A stretch of DNA of 64,000 bases from Aneurinibacillus soli (GCF_002355375.1 NZ_AP017312.1:2869001-2933000), one strand, 5' to 3'; counted from the first letter of the stretch, positions 16,503 to 25,196 are shown. Made by a program: numbers and translations. Notes: a model not told the origin generated them from the letters alone.

Positions 16503-16682
16503 TTATTGCCAGTATAGAAATTGATATCCTTCTTCCTGATCTGCTTCCTCATTATTCGGTTGATTCTCTTCGCTTAAAATAAAGCTCGATACATCCGTAT
16601 CCAGTTTATCGTTTCGATACTGATTTTCTCCCGGAGCAAATCGTGTTGCAGGAAGAGAGTCGTGTTCTTTCTTTTTATCCAT
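16503..16682 (-). CDS. Small hydrophilic hypothetical protein
   Basis: A 59-residue protein, MDKKKEHDSLPATRFAPGENQ..., with an acidic C-terminal half ending EEGYQFLYWQ. GGTGAGGG is 4 bases before the ATG and a terminator follows, so it is a complete transcription unit. No family recognised. Confidence 0.5.
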   Translation of the reverse strand: MDKKKEHDSLPATRFAPGENQYRNDKLDTDVSSFILSEENQPNNEEADQEEGYQFLYWQ

Positions 16683-16741
16683 TAACCCTCACCATCCTTT
16701 CTGCAGTTGGTTAACATACATTTTTATTATGTCCTGTACTA

Positions 16742-16806
16742 TTGCGTTAAATCCTTCTAAATCAGGGGTTTGACGCTTTTTGTTGTGTCTTGTTGCGTTA
16801 AATTCC
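16742..16806. repeat. Short direct repeat TTGCGTTAAATYC
   Basis: TTGCGTTAAATCC at 16742-16754 and TTGCGTTAAATTCC at 16793-16806, about 50 bp apart in non-coding DNA. Purpose unknown. Confidence 0.4.
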
Positions 16807-16829
16807 GCTACGTTTGTCGCAAATCAAAA

Positions 16830-16848
16830 AGCGGCCTTTATGGCCGCT
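16830..16848 (-). terminator. Terminator of the FAH-family gene
   Basis: AGCGGCC-ATAAA-GGCCGCT followed by TTTTGA on the minus strand, ~45 bases after the stop. Confidence 0.85.
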
Positions 16849-16893
16849 ATCCTTCTCTATTATAATATTTTGATAATTATAAAAATTAATTTC

Positions 16894-17691
16894 TTATTTT
16901 ACATTATTACATAGCTTGCCAATATTCTCTATTTCCACAGAGACGACATCGCCTGACTTCATTGGACAACTGCCAGAAGGTGAACCAGTAGCCAAGACAT
17001 CACCCGGCTCCAGTGTCATAATCTGTGAGATCCAACTAATAAGGAAAGGAATAGAAAATGACATCTGATTGGTATTACAATCTTGTACGACCTCGCCGTT
17101 TAAAGTTGTAACGATTCGTAAATTAGTTGGATCTACACCTGTCACAATCCATGGACCCAAAGGACCAAACGTGTCAAAACCTTTGCCGCGTGTATACTGA
17201 GGATCCGTATGTGTAAGGTCTCTTGCAGTCACATCATTAAATACAGTACAGCCCAAAACATAATCTAATGCCTCTTCTTCTTTTATGTTTTTGCCGCGTT
17301 TCCCAATAACAAGCGCCAATTCGCCCTCCATTTCCACCTGATTGGTTAAATCATTTGGCGGAAGAATGATTTCCCCCTGATCTGGAATCAAGGCAGATAT
17401 CGGTTTTAAAAATAAAAGCGGTTGTTTGAGATTGGCCTGTCCCCCAACTTCTTTTACGTGTTCCGCATATGTCCAACCGAAATTAACCACTTTTGAGGGA
17501 ACTACAGGCTCCAAAATTTTCACATCGCTATATTTAACTCTTACACCGTCATATTTTAGTTGATTATTTGCAATTTCAGTAAAATTACTGGATAATTGTA
17601 AAATCTCATCATCCTCAACAATTCCGTAGTATACTTTACTGTCATGATTCTGATAGCGAACTATCGTTTGTGTTTTTCGTATTACTTGCAT
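16894..17691 (-). CDS. Fumarylacetoacetate hydrolase-family protein
   Basis: A 265-residue enzyme of the FAH superfamily (acylpyruvases, HpaG-type decarboxylases and hydratases). The metal ligands and core motifs are present: VEMEGELALVIGKRGK, GCTVFNDVTARDL, KGFDTFGPLGPWIV and LEPGDVLATGSPSG. Length fits the single-domain enzymes. The start is ATG 17691; a GTG two codons earlier is possible. No pathway genes are adjacent, so the exact 2-oxo-acid substrate cannot be inferred. Confidence 0.88.
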   Translation of the reverse strand: MQVIRKTQTIVRYQNHDSKVYYGIVEDDEILQLSSNFTEIANNQLKYDGVRVKYSDVKILEPVVPSKVVNFGWTYAEHVKEVGGQANLKQPLLFLKPISALIPDQGEIILPPNDLTNQVEMEGELALVIGKRGKNIKEEEALDYVLGCTVFNDVTARDLTHTDPQYTRGKGFDTFGPLGPWIVTGVDPTNLRIVTTLNGEVVQDCNTNQMSFSIPFLISWISQIMTLEPGDVLATGSPSGSCPMKSGDVVSVEIENIGKLCNNVK

Positions 17692-17893
17692 TACCACAAC
17701 AACTCAACTCCATCCAAACAGATTAGATATTCGTTTCTTCTCTAATGAATTACAAATTCGCAATATGTCAAATGCGGATCTGTATTTGAACTATCTTAAT
17801 CTATTAGGAAATTTTCATCAAGTGCTAAGTTTGCTCTCGTACATTGGGCTTCGTCAAAATCATTCTCCAAGTTTAGATCAGCGGACTCCGCCA

Positions 17894-18760
17894 TTACCGG
17901 AATTTTTCTACATACTCATGCAGAAAAGCGTCTAGTGTGCGTGGCTCTCTACCGAGCAAGCTCTTTACAGTGTCCGTAGGTCTTTCCGGCACCACCGTAG
18001 ACATGGCTTGAATTTCCACAACATGGTTCGCAAGCCAAGAAGGCATGTGCTCGTACTCGATTAGATTACGAAGTAGTACTTCGCGGTCCATGTCTATGTA
18101 GCGTATCGGTCGATTGAGCAGGGCGGATAATTTACTCGCGATCTGGGGATAACTGAAAATCTCCGAACCGGTAAGCGTATATATTTGTCCTGATACTTCT
18201 CGGTTGGTCAGGACCTCTGCGGCAACATCCGCAATATCTCGACAGTCAATAAAGTTACATCGCGAATCACCCATGGAGCCGAAAAAAGCATCTTGCGTTG
18301 CGATCGTTGGGGCAAAACGCAGTAAGTTTTGCATGAACGCATACGGACGCAACACCGTGTGGGTGAGACCAGATTCGCATAGAGCTTTCTCAATTTTGCC
18401 ATGCCAACCCGCCACTGCCACTGGAGAGCTTTTCTCGAAGGCAGGACTGGATATCTTTACGATGTGCTCGATTCCAGCTTCGGCGGCAATGCGAATGATC
18501 GAGGTCTCCAATTCGATCTGTCTTGGACTGTTGGACATTGTAAGGAAAAGCTGGGTAGCTCCTGTAAACGCACGGCGCAACGATTCAGGATCGGAAGCAT
18601 CAGCCGCTGCGACCTCGATAGTCGACTGACCTAAATCCCCGATCTGACTCCGTAATTTCTCAGGCTCTCTACTTAGCGCCCGCGCAGGTACGCCAAGATC
18701 AATCAAACGTTTCAAAAGTGCACTGCCGATTATACTTGTTGCTCCAATTATAACAATCAT
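17894..18760 (-). CDS. NmrA/atypical SDR NAD(P)-binding protein
   Basis: A 288-residue Rossmann-fold protein of the NmrA / quinone-oxidoreductase-2 type. The cofactor motif is IVIIGATSIIGSALL (G-x2-x2-G), followed by ALSREPEKL and the internal motif LTMSNSPRQIELE. It lacks the SDR YxxxK, as usual for this group. It lies in the same direction as a MarR gene (19242-19787); such pairs often respond to electrophiles or quinones, which is inference. Confidence 0.85.
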   Translation of the reverse strand: MIVIIGATSIIGSALLKRLIDLGVPARALSREPEKLRSQIGDLGQSTIEVAAADASDPESLRRAFTGATQLFLTMSNSPRQIELETSIIRIAAEAGIEHIVKISSPAFEKSSPVAVAGWHGKIEKALCESGLTHTVLRPYAFMQNLLRFAPTIATQDAFFGSMGDSRCNFIDCRDIADVAAEVLTNREVSGQIYTLTGSEIFSYPQIASKLSALLNRPIRYIDMDREVLLRNLIEYEHMPSWLANHVVEIQAMSTVVPERPTDTVKSLLGREPRTLDAFLHEYVEKFR

Positions 18761-18898
18761 CTTCTATCTCCTCCGTTAACCGAAAAATTTTTAGTGATGG
18801 TAAGGCGCCATCGCCATGTTACTGTCGTGCTTGCGATCGTTGCAGATAGTGGGAAATCGGTCCAAACACGACCGAACCAGACTAAGTGATCGCTCGGA

Positions 18899-19105
18899 TT
18901 AAAAATTTCTAGTAAACCAGATGTCACCCATGCCGCGAATAGACCAAGCAGGGCCCCTGTCAGCGGTGACCAATCCCCCTATACTTGCCATAATGGCAGG
19001 AGCAGCATATGCCATTACAACTTCACGCCACAGCACAAAATTCTTTGCATCAGAACCCGTAGCTTTGGCATCACAAATACCTTCTGTATTATTCTGATAG
19101 TTCAT
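18899..19105 (-). CDS. Hypothetical protein, possibly a remnant
   Basis: A 68-residue frame with one hydrophobic stretch (WREVVMAYAAPAIMASIGGLV) between hydrophilic ends. AAAGGAG is ~17 bases upstream, rather far. It may be the decayed start of a larger membrane-protein gene between the MarR and NmrA genes. No family recognised. Confidence 0.3.
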   Translation of the reverse strand: MNYQNNTEGICDAKATGSDAKNFVLWREVVMAYAAPAIMASIGGLVTADRGPAWSIRGMGDIWFTRNF

Positions 19106-19163
19106 CTTGTTTATTTCGTTACTCCTTTCTTCTTTATAAATAGTTTAGTAGTTGCTTTCACCG

Positions 19164-19191
19164 CCATATGATTAGGTCCCTAATTATATGG
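19164..19191. promoter_or_regulatory. 28-bp palindrome, candidate MarR operator
   Basis: CCATATGATTAGG-TC-CCTAATTATATGG has 13-bp arms with one mismatch. It sits between the MarR gene and the unit at 18.9-19.1 kb, upstream of that unit on the minus strand. The size and symmetry suit a MarR dimer. Confidence 0.5.
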
Positions 19192-19201
19192 CAGTGAAAA
19201 T

Positions 19202-19220
19202 GGGCTAGTTTCACTAGCCC
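19202..19220 (-). terminator. Terminator of the MarR gene
   Basis: GGGCTAG-TGAAA-CTAGCCC then ATTTTC on the minus strand, 22 bases after the MarR stop. Confidence 0.75.
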
Positions 19221-19241
19221 GTTCTACTCTTTCCTGGTGCA

Positions 19242-19787
19242 TTACTTTGATTCGCCTGATTCATCCGTAAGTGCTGAGATACCTTGTGTAACTCTGCCTA
19301 GCAGGTCGAGAAATACGCTACGCTCTTCGATACTGAGTAAGCCCACCATTGCTTCTAGACGAGCAAAATGCTCAGGAGCCATTTCGCAGAGCTTCTTTCT
19401 CCCTTCCTTCGTCAAAATAACCGATTTCTGACGGCCATCTTCTGAACTGGTTCGACGGGATACTAGACCATCTCGCTCAAGAGTGTCGATAAGACCTGTC
19501 ACTGTAGCACGTGTAACACCTAGATGTTCGGCTAATTGCGAGGGCAGCTCCTCTCCTTCGTTGTCTTCAAGGTCTGCCAGTAAACGATATCGCCCTGTCG
19601 ATAAGCCGAATCTGGAGAAATGAATCTCCGCAGCATGTCCAAGCTTGGCTCCCGCTGCCATTAGCCTAGACGCGACGAGTATAGCCTGTGCATCTACATC
19701 TAGGTTATAGCGTTCAATCTGACGCTTAGATTGTATAAGTGAGGGAGTAGCGTCAATGTCATTTGTTCCTTTATTATCGTTGGTCAT
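19242..19787 (-). CDS. MarR-family transcriptional regulator
   Basis: A 181-residue regulator. The winged helix-turn-helix is clear: LPSQLAEHLGVTRATVTGLID, then LERDGLVSRRTSSEDGRQKSVILT, where DxRxxxVxLT is the MarR wing signature. The N-terminal ~40 residues are longer than usual. Palindromes lie at its own 5' end (19793-19810) and beyond its 3' end (19164-19191), suggesting autoregulation and control of the downstream NmrA-type gene. Confidence 0.9.
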   Translation of the reverse strand: MTNDNKGTNDIDATPSLIQSKRQIERYNLDVDAQAILVASRLMAAGAKLGHAAEIHFSRFGLSTGRYRLLADLEDNEGEELPSQLAEHLGVTRATVTGLIDTLERDGLVSRRTSSEDGRQKSVILTKEGRKKLCEMAPEHFARLEAMVGLLSIEERSVFLDLLGRVTQGISALTDESGESK

Positions 19788-19792
19788 GTATA

Positions 19793-19810
19793 TAGTATGG
19801 ATCCTAACTA
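19793..19810. promoter_or_regulatory. Imperfect palindrome at the MarR gene start
   Basis: TAGTATGGATCCTAACTA is symmetric about GGATCC (TAGTnnGGATCCnnACTA). It lies 6-23 bases upstream of the MarR start codon, the normal place for an autoregulatory operator. Confidence 0.4.
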
Positions 19811-19847
19811 ATTTTGCGTCAACATATTTTTTAACACACCTTCAATT

Positions 19848-20306
19848 TTAAGGTTTCGTTCTCACCAATGTAATAAAGTCAATAGTAACTGGTTCAACAC
19901 CCTCCGCTCGAAGTCTTGAGTTAATCTGTCCTCGATGATACTGACCATGCAAGGCTACATGAGTTAAAATATCCCGTACAGAATTCGTAAATTCTTTTCC
20001 TTTACTATTTGTGTAGGATATTATTTTGTCTAAGTCAGTATTCGCTACATTAGTAAGAAACGCTGTAAAACTCTCTTCATTTTGTTTAACAAGTTCTGCA
20101 CAAACTTCTATATCGATCTCCGACCAGATGGGAAGTTGTGAGCTGTCCGATCCTTGTAATCTAGTGATCCATACTTTTTCTGCAAGAAGAATGTGGGAAA
20201 AGTACTGCCTCCCTCGCTGATTTTCATCTTCAATACTTTGCAAGGTTTCAAGAATACGTCGGTTAGCCCAATTTAGGTGCTCATACATCTTTTGAATCGT
20301 TTTCAA
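19848..20306 (-). CDS. DinB-family protein (second)
   Basis: A 152-residue DinB-superfamily protein. The histidine pattern is HVALHGQYHRGQINSRL plus an N-terminal MYEHLNWANRRILETL. It is only distantly similar to the DinB protein at 15383. Convergent layout around it gives no clue to a substrate. Confidence 0.88.
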   Translation of the reverse strand: MKTIQKMYEHLNWANRRILETLQSIEDENQRGRQYFSHILLAEKVWITRLQGSDSSQLPIWSEIDIEVCAELVKQNEESFTAFLTNVANTDLDKIISYTNSKGKEFTNSVRDILTHVALHGQYHRGQINSRLRAEGVEPVTIDFITLVRTKP

Positions 20307-20424
20307 CGAGAATCCCCCTTCGTTTATTTCATCATAGCAAAGTAATTCTTTCTTCTATGATGCAGTCTATCATGATAATTTTATAACTATACACATTACC
20401 GTATAACAATTTAAGGTGGGCCGC

Positions 20425-21276
20425 ATGATGAATATAGAATATTTAGATAATTTTTTAGAAGCTGTTACTACTAAAAGCATTTCTAAAGCCAGTGAAAAAC
20501 TAAATCTAACACATACTGCTCTAAGCAAGCAAATACGGAGAGTAGAAGACTATTTTGGTGTGGACCTGGTTTCGCGATCGCCTTTCGGTATAGAATTAAC
20601 CGAAGCTGGATCGGTGTTATTTAGACGAATACAGCCGCTTCTTGCCGAGTTAAAAGCCATTGAGCTAGAATTACAAAAATATGCAGAAAAGAAAGTAATC
20701 TCTTTAGGTACGATTCCAAGCCTAGCTGCTTATTATTTGCCCGAAAAAATTGTATCCTTAAAGGAAAAAGGGATCGAAATAGAAATCACTGTGCGAAATA
20801 CATCTGAAGAAATAGTAAACTTGTTACAATCAAAGATTATTGACACAGCAGTAATTGAACGTTTGCCTACCCATAAATCTTTTTGGACTCATGATCTTTT
20901 TGATGACCCTTTTTATGTTATTTTCCCTAAAAACCACCCTTATGTCACTAAAGATTCAGTTGCATTGCCTGAGCTGGTTAATGAACCTTTTGTTGTATAT
21001 CCTGCAAATTGTACGATCAGAAAAACGATTACAAACAACTTAGCAAAACATCATATCACACCCAAAATCGGGGTAGAAGTAGACTTTGGTGAGTTTATTC
21101 CCGGTTACGTTGCAGCAGGTGCAGGGATCGCCATTCTTCCTAAACTTGCTGCTGAGCATTTGGGACATGATACGCTAAAAACGATTTCGATTACAGATGT
21201 AAATGCTAAGCGAATCATTACACTACTATCTGCTTCGGAAAAAACCGGGAGGCTACTTCTACAAAGCTTCAAATAA
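20425..21276 (+). CDS. LysR-family transcriptional regulator
   Basis: A 283-residue LysR regulator. N-terminal HTH: FLEAVTTKSISKASEKLNL-THTALSKQIRRVEDYFG; C-terminal periplasmic-binding-like effector domain follows with VEVDFGEFIPGYVAAGAGIAILPK near the end. ATG 20425 is preferred over an upstream GTG because AAGGTGGG precedes it. It converges on an NADP-binding protein gene (16 bp between stops), which is a possible but unproven target. Confidence 0.88.
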   Translation: MMNIEYLDNFLEAVTTKSISKASEKLNLTHTALSKQIRRVEDYFGVDLVSRSPFGIELTEAGSVLFRRIQPLLAELKAIELELQKYAEKKVISLGTIPSLAAYYLPEKIVSLKEKGIEIEITVRNTSEEIVNLLQSKIIDTAVIERLPTHKSFWTHDLFDDPFYVIFPKNHPYVTKDSVALPELVNEPFVVYPANCTIRKTITNNLAKHHITPKIGVEVDFGEFIPGYVAAGAGIAILPKLAAEHLGHDTLKTISITDVNAKRIITLLSASEKTGRLLLQSFK

Positions 21277-21291
21277 ATTCTTCTATACATC

Positions 21292-21936
21292 TCATTCATT
21301 TGTTTTTTCGTTTCCAAACAATCGAAATGAAACATACGGATAATGTCCATAGCGTATCGCCATCTCTCGTTCAAATAACGTCATTCGCTCAATCGTTCGG
21401 TTATTTTTCAACACTCCTCCATCAAAAACCCGAAACGGTAGCGGCTCCAATAATGTAATAACTGTTTGCCGCGACTCTTCGTGATCAGATGTCACATATA
21501 CATCGCTTTCTAAACCATTGTGAAGCGGATTATCGAAAATTTTGAAAAAGGTATTTTTGAATGCGCCCACTACTTTTGTGTCTGGGATTACTTTTTGCAG
21601 TTCTTCCGCAGCAGAGGTGCCCCATTCTGTAGTAAAATCACTGAAATCTTCTGTAAACGGGTTTACGATATCTACCAAAATTTTATTGGCCAGCTTTTTC
21701 TTGTTTTCTTCTGCAAAGGGTAAAAGGTCTCTAAACCAGAGAGAGTGGATAATAATATCAGCCTCTAAAGCTTCCTCATAGGTAGCAGATTGAACACCTT
21801 CACACTTTAGTTCATTTATTAAATGGTTTACTTTTACTGGTGTCCGGGAACCCCAGATGATTCCCTTAATGTGTGGCGACAAAACTTTAATTAACCCTTG
21901 CCCCATCCGGCCTGTTCCTAGCAAACTTACCTTCAT
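21292..21936 (-). CDS. NADPH-dependent F420 reductase-like protein
   Basis: A 214-residue Rossmann protein: MKVSLLGTGRMGQGLIKVL is the nucleotide-binding start, IIWGSRTPVKV the phosphate-binding loop for NADP, and ADIIIHSLWF the following strand. This is the NADP-oxidoreductase coenzyme-F420-dependent fold, also used in Bacillales for F420-independent reductases. AAAAGGGGGG upstream fixes the start at 21936. The partner LysR gene is next to it. Confidence 0.8.
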   Translation of the reverse strand: MKVSLLGTGRMGQGLIKVLSPHIKGIIWGSRTPVKVNHLINELKCEGVQSATYEEALEADIIIHSLWFRDLLPFAEENKKKLANKILVDIVNPFTEDFSDFTTEWGTSAAEELQKVIPDTKVVGAFKNTFFKIFDNPLHNGLESDVYVTSDHEESRQTVITLLEPLPFRVFDGGVLKNNRTIERMTLFEREMAIRYGHYPYVSFRLFGNEKTNE

Positions 21937-22114
21937 TTTTATACCCCCCTTTTCGACATGGTTAAATTGTAACAAGTATTTTAGCCATGTGGAATTTCCT
22001 CTATTATTTATGGTTGAAACAAAAAGTTTCATCCTAACTGTAAGCTAGAACTGTATCTATTTCCCGATATATCAGAGACCGCCCCACTTCCCAGCCACAA
22101 GCTAGTACACGGTA

Positions 22115-23170
22115 TCAAAACGAAAATTTCAACTGCTCATACACCTGTGCCGTTAAGTTGCTGAGTCGAATCCCAAACAAGCGAATCGGACGATCCGAAA
22201 AATGCAACTCATATGTATGCATGGCTATTCGGTAAATATCATCCGCACGATCTGTTGGCACTTCCAGTGTGATGCTGCGAGAAACAGCCTGGCGATAATC
22301 GAACTTCACCTCTACCGAGACCGTCGCGGCTCGTTTATGTTGGCGCTGCACTTTCTCGGCCAGCTTGTGGCTAAACTCACGAGCCGTTTGCTCAATCAAC
22401 GACCGCTCCATCGTATCGACCGCAAACGTACGAGAAGAGCCGATGCTTTTCTCCCCCTTCTTCCGCTCTGGATTAACCGGGGACACATACGCTCCCCATG
22501 CTGCCTTATACAAATACTCACCCTTTTTCCCGAACCATTGCTGTAAGTCTTCTAATGGGCGAGCCGCCAATTGTCCGATGGTATGAATTCCTTTCTGTTT
22601 CAACTTCTCGGCTGTGCTTTTGCCGCAGCCATGCAGCCGGTTTACGGGTTGTGGCCAGAAGTACGCTTGAAACTGACGCTGCCCCATCTCCACAAATCCG
22701 CGTGGTTTTTTCACATCCGCACACATTTTCGCAATCAACTTATTCGGTCCAGCTCCGATACTACACGGGATTCGCAGCTCAGATTCCAGCTTGCGCTGAA
22801 TATAGGAGGCGACCTCTTTAGGAGAATGACCACGCTTGATGATTTCTGTAATATCCAGATATGCTTCATCAACGGAAGCTACCTCACAAGGTGCGATACG
22901 AGAGAGAAAACGCATGATGACCTCAGAGTACTGACGATAGAGAGTATGCTCAGGCTGTACAAATATCGCCTTCGGACAGCATTTCCACGCGTCACGGTAG
23001 CGCATCGTTGTGTATACTCCGTATGCCTTTGCCTCGTAACTGGCAGCCACCACAATCCCCTTTCGTTTCTCAGGGTTCCCTGCGACCACCACCGGTTTGC
23101 CTCGCAGCTCTGGTTGCATGCTTTGGTGCACAGAAGCAAAGAAAGAATTCATATCACATAACAAAATCAT
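22115..23170 (-). CDS. dinB: DNA polymerase IV (Y-family translesion polymerase)
   Basis: A 351-residue Y-family polymerase. Catalytic carboxylates are in ILLCDMNSFFASV and in ASVDEAYLDIT (SVDE motif); GIVVAASYEAKAYGV is the fingers motif. The helix-hairpin-helix is VNRLHGCGKSTAEKL. The little-finger domain follows and the C-terminus QLKFSF fits a sliding-clamp binding motif. Length is normal. A LexA-type box overlaps the promoter, so it is probably part of the SOS response. ATG 23170 is chosen over the upstream GTG because of ribosome-site spacing. Confidence 0.92.
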   Translation of the reverse strand: MILLCDMNSFFASVHQSMQPELRGKPVVVAGNPEKRKGIVVAASYEAKAYGVYTTMRYRDAWKCCPKAIFVQPEHTLYRQYSEVIMRFLSRIAPCEVASVDEAYLDITEIIKRGHSPKEVASYIQRKLESELRIPCSIGAGPNKLIAKMCADVKKPRGFVEMGQRQFQAYFWPQPVNRLHGCGKSTAEKLKQKGIHTIGQLAARPLEDLQQWFGKKGEYLYKAAWGAYVSPVNPERKKGEKSIGSSRTFAVDTMERSLIEQTAREFSHKLAEKVQRQHKRAATVSVEVKFDYRQAVSRSITLEVPTDRADDIYRIAMHTYELHFSDRPIRLFGIRLSNLTAQVYEQLKFSF

Positions 23171-23208
23171 CGCATTCACCCGCTTTCGTGATCCCTTCCT
23201 CTTATCCT

Positions 23209-23238
23209 CATTATAAGAACGTATATTCCTATCCGCAA
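23209..23238 (-). promoter_or_regulatory. Promoter with LexA (SOS) box for polymerase IV
   Basis: On the minus strand TTGCGG (23238-23233), a 17-base spacer, then TATAAT (23215-23210). The spacer contains GAATATACGTTC (23228-23217), one mismatch from the Bacillus LexA core GAACnnnnGTTC. A repressor there would block transcription. Confidence 0.65.
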
Positions 23239-23427
23239 TCTTTTCTCTTCTTTTCCTCTCTCTTAGATACAGAACTGACGAAAAATAAAGTAAGCCTCTT
23301 ATTATGAGGAGATAGTATACATATTTTCGATTGGCAAATTCATGAATTAGGTTAGCTGATTAAACATCATATTCCTTCTCTAAACATACTTTGTAAGTAT
23401 AAGCATCATGAGAAGGACGTGCTCAAT

Positions 23428-23643
23428 GTGAAGATTAGCGTAAATGGAATATATTCTAATGGAGCATTCGGTAAGTTTAGGGTTGAACGCAAGATTTTAT
23501 ATATAAGTGATGGAGAGCAGGATAAAGAGGCGTTAATATACATGGTAATTAGAGGGGAGGAAAGAGGTTTATGCTTTAAAACAACTATAAATAATTTTTC
23601 TAATTGTGCTAAAGAGAAGATTCATACCCAGGAAATAATCTAA
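23428..23643 (+). CDS. Small hypothetical protein
   Basis: A 71-residue beta-rich protein (KISVNGIYSNGAFGKFRVERKILYISDG...) with two Cys in the C-terminal half. The start is GTG 23428, with GAAGGA about 10 bases upstream. No family recognised. Confidence 0.45.
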   Translation: MKISVNGIYSNGAFGKFRVERKILYISDGEQDKEALIYMVIRGEERGLCFKTTINNFSNCAKEKIHTQEII

Positions 23644-23728
23644 TTTTTGCATGCTATCGTACCCCTTTTTTTCAATGTGACTGCTTGTGTATTTCCGTCC
23701 CACACAGTCTCTTCCGGAAATAGAAAAA

Positions 23729-23747
23729 GACGCGATTACTCGCGCCT
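23729..23747 (-). terminator. Terminator of the Tyr/Pro-rich gene
   Basis: AGGCGCG-AGTAAT-CGCGTCT then TTTTC on the minus strand. Related to the hairpin at 12972. Confidence 0.75.
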
Positions 23748-23824
23748 TAAGCTCCTTATTTTTTGTTCAAGTTATCTTCTTCTCTCCTGATTCTAGAGGG
23801 CAACACCCTTTTGTTCTTAACCTT

Positions 23825-24046
23825 TCATTCGTCACGATGTCCATGTGGGTAGTACGGATATGGTGGATATGGATAAGGGTATGGTGGATACGGGTAATAA
23901 TAAGGTGGGTAATAATAAGGTGGATAGTAAGGATAAGGTGGGTAATAATAAGGTGGATAGTAAGGATAAGGTCGAGGACGTGGGTAATAGTAATACGGGC
24001 GCTCATCTACTTGTTGTTCTACATTAACAGGTAAATATTCTTGCAT
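23825..24046 (-). CDS. Tyr/Pro-rich coat-like protein
   Basis: A 73-residue protein whose residues 17-67 are almost only Tyr and Pro (units such as YPPYYYP and PYPPYPYP), after a short ordinary N-terminus (MQEYLPVNVEQQVDERP) and before HGHRDE. GGAGGG precedes the ATG. The DNA contains a ~33-bp tandem repeat. Such compositions occur in cross-linked spore coat and crust proteins of Bacillales; location is inference. Confidence 0.7.
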   Translation of the reverse strand: MQEYLPVNVEQQVDERPYYYYPRPRPYPYYPPYYYPPYPYYPPYYYPPYYYPYPPYPYPYPPYPYYPHGHRDE

Positions 24047-24169
24047 GTATTATTCCCTCCTGTTGTTTTTCATTGGGATAATCATCTACATTACCTGATA
24101 TATGCCTATAGATAAAAAATGGTGTGGGCTCTGTGAATTATATGCTTCAATCAAAATGAAAAAATAAAC

Positions 24170-24198
24170 AAGCCTTCCGCTAACTCCGGAAGGCTTTT
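24170..24198 (+). terminator. Rho-independent terminator (family member)
   Basis: AAGCCTTCC...GGAAGGCTTTTG. Same context (GACTGTAT downstream) as the terminator at 12047, with paired changes in the stem. Confidence 0.75.
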
Positions 24199-24224
24199 GA
24201 CTGTATATAATGCGCCGTACATCT

Positions 24225-24392
24225 CTAAATCAAGGAAGAAACTTCATACTTTCCTTGTTTATATTCTTTTATCCAACGGTAGATCATCCGACTGTTCAGT
24301 CTATTTTCTCTAGCCACTTTATTTAGGTCTTGTATTTCTAAAGCTCGCTGAATCACCTTGTACTTAAAAGATAGTGAATATGATCTTCTCAT
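24225..24392 (-). CDS. Transposase-like HTH protein (short)
   Basis: A 55-residue protein, RRSYSLSFKYKVIQRALE, LNKVARENRLNSRMIYRWIKEYK, matching the N-terminal helix-turn-helix of IS3-type OrfA transposases. It has its own AAAGGAG site and stop codon, but no catalytic partner or inverted repeats nearby. It is a transposase remnant or a captured DNA-binding domain. Confidence 0.6.
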   Translation of the reverse strand: MRRSYSLSFKYKVIQRALEIQDLNKVARENRLNSRMIYRWIKEYKQGKYEVSSLI

Positions 24393-24680
24393 CTTTTTTC
24401 TCCTTTCGGTAACCCGGCCATCATAGTTTGTTAAACGTTAGACCCGTGGTTTTGCGTCCTCACTTTTCAATGAGTTTGCCATTATCGAGGCAGTGTAAGA
24501 AACTGATAATAACTATAACAAATTTAGAGGTTTTCACCAACCCTTTTTATTTTTTCGTTCATTTGACGAAAAAATTATCATCCATATGGATAGAATGATG
24601 AAGATACCTCCAGCTTGGAGTAAAGCAGTGAGATTTCGTATTAATTAATCAAAAGTTAAAATGGAGTTCATATTTTTTTA

Positions 24681-24742
24681 ATTGGCACGCAATATAAGTC
24701 CTTTATTATTTGTTTTGTAGCATCAGGACTTAGAATGCCAAT
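24681..24742 (+). promoter_or_regulatory. Conserved, covarying leader structure (copy 2)
   Basis: Outer pair ATTGGCA (24681-24687)/TGCCAAT (24736-24742), inner pair AAGTCC (24696-24701)/GGACTT (24726-24731). Compared with copy 1 (4814-4875), two outer pairs and one inner pair changed on both sides, so pairing is kept. Confidence 0.55.
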
Positions 24743-24765
24743 GTATTAAGAGAGGTAATTTCACG

Positions 24766-24915
24766 ATGATAACACTGGATCGATATATAGAAAAACTGTT
24801 GCAACTGGGTATTTTCAAGATTAACGATCATCAACTGTATGAATGCTCAGAGAAAGAAGTAAAGCAGGCTCTGTTTCGAGCTTTATTAAGAAATAAAAAA
24901 GTACAAGTACAATAA
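24766..24915 (+). CDS. Small FbpA-like protein (copy 2)
   Basis: A 49-residue paralog of the gene at 4898: LDRYIEKLLQLGIFK-INDHQLYECSEKEVKQAL is nearly identical. AGAGAGG precedes the ATG, downstream of the shared leader. The substitutions between copies are mostly conservative, so both are probably still under selection. Confidence 0.6.
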   Translation: MITLDRYIEKLLQLGIFKINDHQLYECSEKEVKQALFRALLRNKKVQVQ

Positions 24916-25196
24916 AAAAATCCGCGCCCGCCTACATCTTGCATCGCATCCAAGTCAGGCAAGTAAAGTACACTGTGAATCATTGCAGATAGTCGCCACT
25001 CAACTTTTGTTCAGCCATTTGAACAAACCTTTTGGTAATAGTAGAGACTCGTCTCCTTATTTATTTTTTATAAAAGATATGTAAATAATAATTTGATTAC
25101 GTAAAACTTAGGTCAATAGTATTAAATAACCTATTCTTTGGATGCTATAATCTAAAACATATAAATATTAATTCGCTTTTCTGGAGGAATGGTTCT

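Noticed and set aside
23687-24034. Plus-strand frames rich in Ile/Trp/Arg at the Tyr/Pro gene
   Set aside because: They are shadows of the repetitive minus-strand gene, which has the ribosome site and terminator.
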